Made by a program: the position numbers and the translations under genes. Shown in pieces: positions 32,804 to 44,530 of a stretch of 64,000 bases of DNA (positions are counted from its first letter, which is position 1; each line of letters begins with the position of its first letter). Under the pieces are notes generated by a model. That model ran no database searches and was not told the origin of the DNA. It saw nothing but the letters and a program-made list of their open reading frames with translations. This DNA is from Rosellinia necatrix (lineage: Eukaryota > Ascomycota > Sordariomycetes > Xylariales > Xylariaceae), in assembly GCA_021209875.1 (NCBI GenBank), contig JAGYVD010000010.1, forward strand, positions 2,790,001-2,854,000. Reading direction: 5' to 3'.

Positions 32804-35800
32804 CCGACAAGAGGGTACAGGCCCTCTCGGCGGTAGCAGTCGAAACACAGGCCGGCACCGCAAACAACAACACGAGTAATGACTATACCCCTGCGGTAAT
32901 CGCAAATAGAGATGGAAGAATACGGACAAACGACAGGAGAGTTACAGAGGTCAGGGCCGGATTCAATCTATCAATGTACACCATACAACAAATCATACAG
33001 CATATCGTTCGATGACGCAATTTATCCATTCTAATGGCATATGGGCCATGAATCTTGCAATCGCCCCTGAGCTGTTGTACGACCGGTCAAGCCTTCACCG
33101 GCGTCGTTCTAGGACCAGACGTCGCACGTCCATAGCCCCGTGATCGACTTACATAAAACTACCTTCTTAGAGGGGGCGGGGTAAAAATATCAATCGTGTC
33201 CCATCGAGCCTCCGTTTATCTAGCCTAGTGGCTTCTGGTGCAGCAATGCTACCCTAGTAACTGCCCCATGTTCAGCTCCGTGATATCGCTCATATTGTAT
33301 AGATTTCACTGTCGATGTAACGATACGATGCTCCACAAGCCCAGATCTAAGGAGTTCTCATGTCGTTGTCATAGAGAAAACCCCTGAGCCGTGCTGCGCC
33401 GCCCGCCTGCTCTACCAAGGGGTAAAGGGATGGCTGTGCCACATACTCACTTTGCGGCAACTTACCGGCCCCATGCCAACCGAGGCACGAATCCACCCGT
33501 CAATATTGGCTAAGGCTTGTTTACCCGAATTCCGATAGCAACCAACGATATTCTCCGCGTGCACCACTGACATGGGCTCCTATGCCCATCAAGGTAACCA
33601 CATAGCCAGTCTTCAAGCCGGCTTTTTAAATATTCGGCGAGCGAAGTTGGAGCCCGACCCGCTTTAAACGGATTAACGCCGCACTCCCTCCCACCCTTCA
33701 CCCCCCCCCTGCCATGTTTATTGAGAGATCGTCCGCTAGGTATCGCGGGCACCTTGTCAGATCTCTCGGGTACCTCTCCCCCAAGGTCGTCTGCCGACTT
33801 ACATACATACATGACTTACGTGTAAGGATTCCTTTGCAGCTCTTCATCCTTCGTTCAAGTTTCGATGCTAACTAGCTACCGGTTAGACATACCGGCGAGA
33901 TCCGTTTTTTAAGTGGTCGACGGGTTTGCCCGGCCAAACCACATACTTCCAGTTAGACCAATAATAACGGCCTCCCCGCTTAACACAACGCTTATTTAGG
34001 CATTATGCTTTAGTTCACAGTGTTTCCTGTAGTAGTGTATGTAGGCACTTGGCAAGGTCTTTCTCCGCTACTACATATTCAGCTTAGATCACTGATACTA
34101 TCCTCATAGGAGATGCGGCAGTTATAACTCCTGTCACGTGGTTCGTCTCAAGAGTATGTACGCATCCATGCATGGATAGAATTACATACACTCGTTCTGC
34201 CCTGTCCCTGTTCCTCTCCCGTGTAGTCAACACGGGCCGCCGCCCACAACCCTACACACCATAAGCCAGCTATACACCCGGTCCCGAGAAAATTCGGTTT
34301 TTGTCAATCCGCACACACCTCGCCACCCAAATTTTACTTGTACTTGTACTTACGGCAGCATCATGAACCGATGGAGAATGTGTTACCAATTGCAACGGGA
34401 TATTTGGTTAGACGGGCTTTCCCATCACTTATTTATTATTCCTTATCTTTCTCGTCTCTTTCCCATCTTTTCTAAGAAAATCCTGCTCTAACTGTAGCAA
34501 CTTTCAACAACCCTGACGCCCTCGATCCAAGAAACCCTCTGAACAACGATGGAATGGAATGATGTATTCCACGCAGACTGTCTACTTCGTAACGCGGCGA
34601 CCCATAATTCGCCCGCGCATTGCCCCATTCGTGTCCCCGGCCACCTTTGGTCGACGTGCTATGACCGCGAGGCGTTTTGACCTGGTCCTGTAGCACACCA
34701 TCGCCTCCCTCGTCATGGGGGGAGGGAAACGGCTAAGAACGCCACTAGATTCAGGACGAACCAAGATACATGGCGGGAGTGGCGTTGACGGAAGTAGTGC
34801 AACCAAGCCCGGAAGCTTAACTAACCCGCCAAGGGTGTGAATGGCTGGCTCACCCACTCCCCCACCCACAACACCATCTCGACGTATCCACAACAGAACA
34901 GGAACCGAAGAGGAGTTTCTCTAACATACCCCGGTTGACGATCATTCCTGTAGGATGCTCGACTGCAACCTTGGTCATTCCTACCCAAGTCCCCATCAAC
35001 TAGTCAGTTCAGCAAACGCAAACCGAACTCAGCCCAACGGAGACGAGTGAGGTGAGAAGAACAGGTATAGCTAGAGTGAAAAAGAAAGAACCCTTGCAAC
35101 ATGTACGGGGTGGGAAAAAAATTGAAAAAAAAAAATGCAAGGAACTTGCATGATAGAAACTAGTCCAGCGAGTAGAATAAATCACCGAAGACGACTCAGT
35201 CGCGCGCCACGATATGAAATGACCTATTAGATGACAAACGGTATATCACTCAACTCCGCAGCAGCCCTTGTGGAGTCTCTATAGCATGTATCGTGTATCG
35301 ACAAAAGCGTTATCATTTTCTTTTTTCGGGTCGTATATTCTGTCCCATTGTTTGGGGAAACTAGTCTAGCCCGCATCACTACCACCAGCAGCGCAGCACG
35401 TCATCTCTTTATCAGCCAGTCCCGGTCCCGCTCAGGTGAAATACGCATCACAAACTGCTCAGCTCATAGGCCAAACAGATAATCAAACTTCGCGCATCGT
35501 CGTCGTCAGCACTTCCAGCCGATATCGCCAGTATACCACTCCCCATTGTAATTCTCCATGTTCCCGAGTTTTCACGGCTATCTTTTTTCGGATCGAGCGA
35601 TGTTGTCGAGGCCCATTACGGCCAGGCCGTCACGGACCACTGAACCCGTCCCTTAATTGTGACCCCGAACATGTTATTATCTCAGTGAACGTTTCGGGGC
35701 AATTAAATCCGATAGTCCAGCATAGTGGATACGCCGTGTACGGCGTAGGGCATAAAAACGATTGTGAATTTGCTAAGTAGACGTTAGAGAACCAAAAGGG

Positions 35801-38566
35801 GGCCGTTGTTGACAATTAATGTCTCTCCGCTCGAGCCCAATCCCATGTGACTTAACCACCATCACATGCGTCTAGCACGACACTTCCCGTCCTCGCATGA
35901 CTCAAGACAGAGGTTGGTGGTAGCAGTATACGACACAATGTGCTAGGCGAAGGAAATTGGCATGTGTGAAGGGAACAATTACAAATTGCGGCGACTAATT
36001 ATCAGCTGTCGTTACCAGTTAGGCAGTAGTATGCCGAAGTGCATTTTTCTGATATATATTTTTTTGGCCGTCGCTCGGTTTGGAGCCTTCGAGATTCGGG
36101 AAGGTCTAGAAGCATCGCTTTATGCAATGGAACTCTACATCCACGGCGGATTATCCTTCATTGCGACGCTGATGTGATGGCTCTTTCGGGGAGCCCTGTA
36201 ACCGGTTCGACTTTAACGTTAATTAATGGGTAATGTTATGCTACCTTACCATTTCATCCAGTCGCCCGGATTAGCTGCCTCCTCCCACGTTTCCCCCACC
36301 CTCGTGTTCAGGACTATGGAACGAGGGATTCGTATAGTCATTGCGTATAGGCGTGGCATTAATCGCGACCTCTGGGCGTTAGGTTTTAGATAGGTGCCGC
36401 ACAAATAACAAGATCAATTTCATATGTCGTGCAATTGATTGGTCGAGTTGGTTTATTTAGTTGGGCTACATCTGGGACTCTCTTATCTCGAACCATGACA
36501 TTACTTTATGTCAAGCGCTTAAACGATACTATCAGGTAAGATTGAACATGGCCCCGTATATTAATATCCAAACAACTCTTCAAAAATGGACAGGATCGTC
36601 GCGTTATCTGGTCGGGGAATAATAATCCAATTTGCATGCCCGGAGCCTTGAGGTCTCGCCACTATCTAGGAGAGGTAAAGTCCTTTGTACAGCTCTTTCC
36701 TAGCATAGAATTTTCCGGTCCCAAGGAGTTCTTCCGGGGGTTACCAGAAGTAGCTACCAATAGAATTACTAAATAATAATGCGAGTTCATTATGGCTTAA
36801 TATTATGAAAACGTGGGAAATAGAGGACGATTTTTATGCAACGAGCAACAACTACACGGCATTCAAAGATAAAATGGTATACACATTAGAGCAACGACTT
36901 ATTATAGGCTACAAGATCTTAAGAATATATAAACAAAGCATAAATATTGAGTATGAACTATCCTACTAAACACACCAGTCCATAATGCTTCTTCTCCTTC
37001 ATAATCCATTTCCCTTATATATAAAAAAGTGTTATATATAATGACCCCTATTGACAAAATAATTCTCAGGACATTGCCAAATACAAAGAGAACGTGCCTA
37101 TAATATCTTAATATCCAATCTATTATGCGGCTTTCAAGCAGGTGACCCTATAGAATAGCTTCTTATATCTTATTTTCTTGTCTCGGAGTGTTGAGTAGAA
37201 CATGCAATATTGCCCCTGTTAGAGAAACATTATAACTAGTACTAGTTATAATCATACAAGTGATCATGGACAATCAGACACTCGATTACAGAAGGCTTCA
37301 CTTTTTCCATCCCTGGCTCTAATGGCGACTGTATTTCCAAGACCGTCGGTTATTTCCTGTGATTATATCAGACCTAGCAATACATCCCATTTATTGTTCC
37401 TGTAACTATAGATAATGTCTGCATCAGTGTTTAAACCACTGAATGGCAGGCATACAAACAAGGCAAATATAAACCATCAGAATGCGTCTCAATTTAGAGC
37501 TGCTGACTTCCCACCCCTGAAGAATCCGTCAGACGACAAACCGCTGCAGGTACACGGAGCCGCGCTTCTCGCGGCCGGGACGGCAGGAAGGCTCGAAACG
37601 AAATAGCCCGTTTTGCCAACTGCCGTGGGAGCAGAGGATCAGTTAGTCGCATGTACGTGTGCTCGGGATGTCGTCCGGATCGTCGTGGGCAATAAACAAA
37701 GTTGCATGCATGCATATACATCGATCAGGTGTCATCCCGCATTTTTTTACGTACCAAGGAATAGTGCAACCGTGCCCCCTTTTTTTTTTTTTTTTTTTTA
37801 ACCCCTCGGCCCAGACGATTTTCCCACGTGTCTGGACGCAACTGAACACCTTGGTGCCTTATTTACCGTATGAATAGCTCACACATTTCGTAAATAATCA
37901 ACTCGCTTTTCCTAGGGGCGGTGAGGCACCATAACCACCTCCAAACTTCCCATTTGGTCGCGGATATGGGCCACCGTTGAGGTGAACTTTACGTATACGT
38001 TCCCACAAAACAGAAGACGGTAATGATGCCGTGGCACCAATTGTTAAGCATGAAAATCACGTAAAGGGGTAACTGATACCCCAGGGGGGTATGTCTAGCA
38101 GAATATTGGTACGAATCATGACTTTAGCTGTCCTTGGGGATAACCGGGGAGTTCAGTTACTCAATAATATCGACATATTACCCCTGTTATTGCAACATAT
38201 TTTTAACCTGGCTGATAGCAAATGGTGACTTGGTCTTTCTAGCTCCAGATACTTCTTCTTAACATAACTAAAGGTGAAAACAAAGATAAAACATTGTCTA
38301 GAGGGGGACTTGGCCCAACGTCGAATCTAAGCCATCAAATAAACCTCACGATCATCAAGCGTCACAAACTCTAGAAGACGCCCTCAGCAGATCCTCGCTC
38401 GTACATATGTTTGTGATAAATACGTATTGAAACAGGTTCTTTAACAAGGCAGTACTCACCGTAATCTACAATCTAAGACACTCCACTATTCTGTCATCAG
38501 TCTCCCCCATCTTTATCCCTATATATCGATTTATCTCTCTCACATCTCTTCCCCTCTTTTTTTCTT
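32804..38566. other. 5.8-kb gene-poor stretch
   Basis: No convincing coding sequence on either strand. Base composition changes within it: ordinary to about 36.2 kb, then clearly AT-rich at about 36700-37260 with many TATATA and TAAT words, then ordinary. A T19 run lies at 37780-37799. The AT-rich part could be a decayed, RIP-mutated mobile element, but I see no reading frame that would prove it. Confidence 0.5.
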
Positions 38567-39019
38567 TCACTCTTCCTTCCCCCCAGTCTCAGCCTTCTCG
38601 AGCACGACGACCGGCACCCCCTCATCCCCCTCTCCTTCGACGCCCGCCGCGAACGGCGAGGCCCGGAACTCCGCGAGCCGCGGGCTTGGCACGGTCAGCT
38701 TCCCGGCCGTCTGCGGGGCAGGGTGGAGGATCTCCGACGCCGTGGCGGCTGCGGCGGCGGCGGCGGCGGCGTGCTGTCCGTCGTGGAGCGCGATCTTGTC
38801 GAGGTAGAGGATCATGGGCTCTGCGCTGTCGTGCTTCGACTCGCTGTTCGCGGTGGTGGTGGTGGTGGTGGGCAAAGGGGCGGAGATGGACAGGAGCTGG
38901 AAGCGGCGCGTGTCGGGCACGGGGGGGCGCAGGGCGGTGCGGAGTGCCGCGGGAGGGGCAAAGGGGGAAGGGGAGCAGTTGTGGTTTGGGGCCGCGCGGA
39001 CGCCTGCTTCTACTGCTAC

Positions 39020-39051
<32 letters not shown>

Positions 39052-39828
39052 TGACGGGGGTGGGGGGACGCCGACCTACCTTCGCGCGCGTGTCTCGTGT
39101 GCCCCTTGGGGGGGACCGCGAGGAAGCTTGATCTCGGGGTTTGGGGGCGCGCCGGCGCTGCGACCGCGACCGCGACCGCGACCGCGGCCGGGGCCGGGGC
39201 TAGAGCTGAACGGGAGGCGGGCGTCTCAGTGGCCCGGGCTTTTTCTTCCCTCCTCCTTCGCGTCTTGAGCTCCGGGAACGACTCCCCCCGTATCCGACGA
39301 CGTAGGCGATGAGGTGATCTCGCCGTCGGTGATCCAGCTTTCATCGGCCATCTTCGCCGCGACCGCCTCGAGAGCCTCAACCATCGAGCTACTGCTACTA
39401 CTATTGCTACTATTTCCCAGACTTTGGTTGGGGTTGGGGAACTCACCGCACTTAGCGCCTTGCTTTCGTCCTTCTCCGATAGTCTTCCCGCCTTTCTCCT
39501 CGGTCGCCTCGATGGGTGATTGTTCAACAGCGTATGCGTCGTAATCGATGAGCCCGCGAGCGTGGCTTATGACCCAACTGTTGGTCGCGTTGATGGGGGC
39601 TTTCTCTGGTAAGCTAGACATGTTTGTCGGGAGCATGGTGCTGGTTTTGAGAAGAGGTCTCCGATTCAAAAGGGGGGTTCTAGAAGGGTTTAATTTGAGC
39701 AAGGGGCGGCACGAGGACAGTGGGATTGGGTTCTCGTGGCGGTTTGGTTCTCTCAGGATATTCACGTAGAACTGAAATGGCAGGGAGGTTTTATACTCTT
39801 CTCCAGTCTCGAGCGAACTTGTTGACAT
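38567..39828 (-). CDS. Hypothetical low-complexity protein (exon joins unresolved)
   Basis: I do not recognise this gene. A minus-strand frame at 39828-39226 is open for 200 residues, with plausible starts at 39636 or 39621 (MSSLPEKAPINATNSW), then HARGLIDYDAYAVEQSP, a serine run and an acidic helix-like segment (MVEALEAVAAKMADESW). A second minus-strand frame at about 39054-38567 encodes alanine runs, RFQLLSISAPL, EPMILYLDKIALHDGQ and a Gly/Glu-rich end with a stop at 38567. The DNA between is a GC-rich hexamer repeat near 39165-39190, so the true join cannot be fixed by eye. The opposite strand is also open here because of the repeats, but has no better protein-like sequence. One low-complexity gene is the simplest reading; two genes are possible. 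Confidence 0.4.
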
Positions 39829-40412
39829 AACTGACCATTAAGAAGTCGCTTTGATAATGCCCATAAAGAATGGGGTTATAAATAAACGGCATTGTTATAA
39901 AGCATGAACAAGGTAGACAATCCCTTTAGACCAGATATAAAGCCCTTTGTGATTACAGTTGCCATACTTAGCCGAAAGGACAAGATAAATGAATGGTCAG
40001 GTCATACAGAGAGGGTGCCTGCGTCATGAATGAATGGCATGAGAGATGGCAGGGCGGGACAGGAATCAGCAATGACAACAGGCAGACTGAGATCTCCACC
40101 GGTACAGCATCGATGAAAATGGTTACCGTAAAGCACCCCAAGTCCAGTCAAAGCAACTAATCATTTTACGCACCGGTGCTCGGATATGAAACTATAAAAC
40201 TTTTTTGTGATTCGGAAAAGTGCTACTCGAGATAAATGTGTTTTCCCGAGCTTATAGCCAGAATACTCTGGGCTGACGGTCTAAATCACTACATGCCTTG
40301 ACCGCCGACGAAAACGAGGATTGGGAGCATCGTGTTCAATGAACACAAACCCATGGCCGTGTATTGCACGGTCCAGGTCCAATAGAGCCCCTTATCGATC
40401 ATAGGCTGACGT
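39829..40412. other. intergenic, no gene seen
   Basis: A spacer downstream of the Stm1-like gene and upstream of the hypothetical gene. AT-rich, no coding potential. Confidence 0.6.
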
Positions 40413-42106
40413 TCAAGCGCCTAGGCTGGGGAACGCGTTCTCATCGCTGGTGTTGATGGATGCCGCGTCACGGCCCGCCGGGCGACCACCGCCACGGGAA
40501 GAGTCGCCACGGAAGTCGCCACGGAAGTCACCACGGCCACCACGGCCGCGGCCTTCGCCACGTCCGCGGCCTTCACCGCGTCCGCGGCCCTCACCCCGAC
40601 CACCACGTGCACCACCACCGCGTCCACCACGAGGACGGTCGGGCTCGACAAAGCGGTTATCGATCTCGACGATTTGCTTGGCCTTGCGCTCGCGCTCGCG
40701 CTTGGTCTTGATACCGGTGGCGGCAATGAAGTCCTCACCTTCATCCTTGGTGAGGGCCTTGGCGTTAGCCCACTTCTTGTCGGCCTTGGTGCCTTCGTTA
40801 GCCTGACGGATCTCGAGGTTGTCACCAAGCGCGAGCTTCTTCTCAGCCTGCTGAGCAAGGTAGTCGACGTAGGAGACATGCTTGTCCTCGGGTTCGGCGG
40901 GGCTGGTGACGTCTTCGGCATCCTCGGCATTGGCCTCCTTCAGCTCCGTCTGGGCAATTTCCTCGCCGACCTGCTCGTCCTTGGCCTCAGCACCGCCTTC
41001 GGTGGCGCCCCAAGACTGTGCAGCCTGTTTCTCCGATCCACCACTGGCGGCAAGTTAATACGCATGTCGTGAGCATCAGAAGAGAGGGCATATCTTACGT
41101 GGTAAGACCCTTAGTATGCCTGTCATCACGATCTCGGGGAAATCTACCGCCACGACCTAACCCCATTGTGTTAGACGGCCTGTGTAAGACAGTGCTCTCA
41201 CACACGTGTTGCTCACCTCCTCGTTCACGGGCGCCACGACCACCACGTTGGCTACCTCGAGAAGCCTCATCAGTAGGTTTGCGCTGGTTGGCGCCAGAGC
41301 CAGCATTGCGATCGCGGAAAGCTAAACGGAAGTCCAAAGTTCGTCAGCGCATGCCACGGATAACGACAGCTTGGCGGGGCTCGGGAGTCACTTACCACCC
41401 TCGTTACCACCAGGGCCAGGACGGCGAGTGCCAGTGGCACCAGCGGGCTTGATAGGGGCCTGGGGCTCGACGTTGCGCTTGGTGGTGCGCGGGAGGGTCT
41501 TGTCGACCGTCTTCACAGGGCCAGACGGTTGCTCATCCTCCTCGTCATTGCCTAATTGGGAGAGGATATCGAGGTTAGTGGCGTTGGTATTGGTGTTGCG
41601 TAAGCGGGGGGGGTCATAGTGGTGGTAATAGCAGTAGTAATAGCAGTGGTAATAGCAGTGGTAATAGCACTGGATAGCCAGCTTCCCAGGTAGCAGCTAG
41701 CTAGCTATTTGGATAAATATTGGGACAGGGTGGTAAACGAGGGTTTGCACCCGATCGCAATTGCTTGGGATCGACATACCGAGGAGGGCGAAGAGGTTCT
41801 GCAGGACATTGTGTTAGCTCGAGACCCCGCACAGGCATACGCGCAGGCAATTGAAGTATGCGAGTGAGCCTCCACCACCATCAATTCGTCCATGCGATCG
41901 GAGCTTGGTGGCGGTGCTCGGTTGAGGTTCCCCCGCGCGCGCTTGTCAATGCCAAACGAGAGATGAGAGAGAGAGAGAGACAGAAACAGAGGTAGAGATA
42001 GAGATAGAGATAAGCGACGAGAGATCAGCGAACACAGCAGAAGGGAGCATGGCGTAGACATGGAGATCTGGGATATAGGTAGGTAGGCCAAGAGACAGAT
42101 AGACAG

Positions 42107-42142
<36 letters not shown>

Positions 42143-42319
42143 TAGATAGGCGGGCAAGCAGACGGGTAGGAGGGTAGGAGCAGCGAGAAAGAATTCACGG
42201 AAAATAGAAGATAATATAAAATATAAAATCAAACCTAAAACCAAAATCACGAAGAGAGGGAGAGAGAGAGAGAGAGAAAAAAAAAAAAAGGGCAAACGAA
42301 CCTTGGAGGCGACCGACAT
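40413..42319 (-). CDS. Stm1/SERBP1-like ribosome-associated protein
   Basis: Six minus-strand exons, 42319-42302, 41798-41780, 41551-41396, 41321-41217, 41156-41099 and 41043-40413, join with closed phases to 328 residues. The start MSVASKNLFALLGNDEEDE is the conserved fungal Stm1 N-terminus and is assembled from an 18-nt and a 19-nt exon plus the third. Gly/Arg-rich stretches (GSQRGGRGARERGG), a conserved block VSYVDYLAQQAEKKL, a second Arg/Lys-rich block and a C-terminal RGG-box array ending ENAFPSLGA follow; this is the hyaluronan/mRNA-binding (HABP4/PAI-RBP1) domain layout. The yeast homologue binds 80S ribosomes, clamps them in a dormant state during starvation and aids recovery. The first intron is 503 nt and full of microsatellites. 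Likely a housekeeping gene unrelated to the cluster. Confidence 0.9.
41941..42285. repeat. Microsatellites in the first Stm1-like intron
   Basis: GA runs, GATA runs, a GACA run near 42105-42140 and a final GA/A tract stand within intron 1 of the Stm1-like gene. On the sense strand they are a long pyrimidine tract right after the donor. Confidence 0.9.
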
Positions 42320-44476
42320 GATGTCGCCAACTTATTCGCCTTTCAGCAAGGCGTAGCTTTGTGAACCTCAGTAGAGCTGGATTGGGCGATGCGAGGATGA
42401 GGAGAGGATACGGCCTACAAGGTCATATCCCACGGGAAAAGAAGATGAGTAGACGACGACGTTAGGGCAGTCGGTTGACGGAGGTTGCCTCGGGTGGGTG
42501 GTGGTGGAGGACGACGGAGGGCTGGAAGACCGGTTGAGGGTTGTTGTTCAAAGGCAGCCAAGTGGTGGTGGTGTGTGCTCTGTGGCCCACCCCTCTCTCT
42601 CCCCGGTGCTAGGGGATGTCTTAATGTTCTAAGTTTGTGTGTGATTTACCTTGAGCTTCCCACTTTTGTGGCCTAGTTTTGCGCACGAACCTTCTGCTTG
42701 CCTCCCCAGTGGTCGCAGACCCGCGCCCGCAGCGTCGCTTAGAGGTCGCCAGAGGCGCTTTTGGCAGTGGCGGACGGGTGATGCCTTGGGAATGAGCAGC
42801 TGCACAAGTTGCCTGAGCTAGTTGTTCTGGTGGGGTCTTCAGAGTTTTGGTGTGCTCGTGGCATTTTCGGAGCTTTGAGAGCTCGTTAGTGCGCAGCTGA
42901 CTCATCAAGCTCTGGTGGGGTACCGGCCGATAGGCTTGAGAGATAAGGTCTGATAGGGCTTTGGCACCTGAGCATTTGGTGCATATACTTGAGTAGGTGT
43001 CGACCTACCTATGTAGGTAGTTAACTACCTGCTGCTTACCTACCTAGGTAAGGTAATAGGTACCGTACTTATACAGTGCCTAGGTAGTTATAACTATTAT
43101 GAATAACTACCTACCTCAGAATGAGTGGCTTACGGACCAATGCTTCCTACTGCCTACTCCCATTAAAGGTCGCCACAGTTCATCAGCCTATGTAAAATAT
43201 CTATATTGACTATGAATCCTTTCGATGTTGTCTGCAATGAAGAGAATAACGAGAGAAACAAGCACCATAAAAGTGATTAGGTGGGAAATGGTTCCCCGCT
43301 TCAGCTCATCGTCAGCACCTTATCAGCACCTTCACTCCATCCCTATTACACCTCTGATACATCTCTCGTTCGCATAGCGCATAGCTCATAGAACGCGTTG
43401 ACAGTCTTGACGAGAACGTAGAAACCCTGATGCGAGACCTATTTATCACGCTCACTCTTGGATTACACGTTTAAATCATGTGCGCGTTGTGGGGAGAACG
43501 AGTTGTATTTTCAACAGCTATCTCAATACTGTGATGTCATTTTCGCATACCTTGGCCTAGGTAAGTAGGTAGATAAGCGGCTAGCTACCTAAGGCATAGG
43601 TGGGCGGACAGCCGTAGCCGGCACTTCAAGTCAGATATGTACATGGTGTATTAGAAGTCGCTCTTAGAGAACAGACATCGCTGGATCAAGAAGATGCGGT
43701 AACTGGGTAACTGGCGTGGACAAGATCTTTGCACCGAAGTCTAGCATTCTATATGGAGAGAGTTTTTAGTTATTGTGCACTTATTGCCAGGGTATTGTCA
43801 AGCATTCAGATCAACCACGGAATAAACTGTAGTAGATATTCCTCAAGTAAATTCCTACAATGGCGGGGAGGAAGGGGGAGGAGGGGGGGGCATGTTTATC
43901 ACGTGTATAAAGCCCTGTGTAATCGTTGAACATTCGGATGAGTCCTTATCTTGCTTTAGTCGTCCCATCGAATACCCTTTGCAGCCCCTGCACTCCATCG
44001 ACACTGCATGAGAAGCTCTCGGATGTCGGCTGCTATTTTTATAACCACCCAAATTCCCTGTGTAAATGATCGATTCACATCGAAAAACGGCCGTGGGGGG
44101 CACGTTCTTTCCCCCCCCCAAAGTGAACCACCTGACATGCAGGAACGATTGATGACCTGCATAGTATCCATGTAAAGTGCTTAGCAGATTTGTTGCGCCC
44201 GCGCCAGGGATCACACGAGGGAGGACCCCCCCGTTGTTGTGTGTCGTTGACGTTACCTAGGTAGTAGGCGCGGGCCCGTATGAGGGTATATACATACATA
44301 CATACATATATACAATATATACATACATATCGCAGGTATGTTAACGTAACTTCTCTGCCCTTGCTGAACCAATCCGAGCGTAGGTTCGCCTGCCGACCAC
44401 CGCGTCAGGTGCCTCTTCCGCATGTCCCCAGAATGTATATACATACCTAACCTACATACATACACTACCTCAGATT

Positions 44477-44530
44477 ACACTGGGGGAGATGGTGAGGACG
44501 AGGGTGAGGACGAGGGTGAGGACGAGGGCA
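44477..44530. repeat. 12-bp tandem repeat GGTGAGGACGAG
   Basis: About four to five imperfect copies of a GGTGAGGACGAG unit, followed by GGGCGAGAAAA repeats. Confidence 0.85.
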
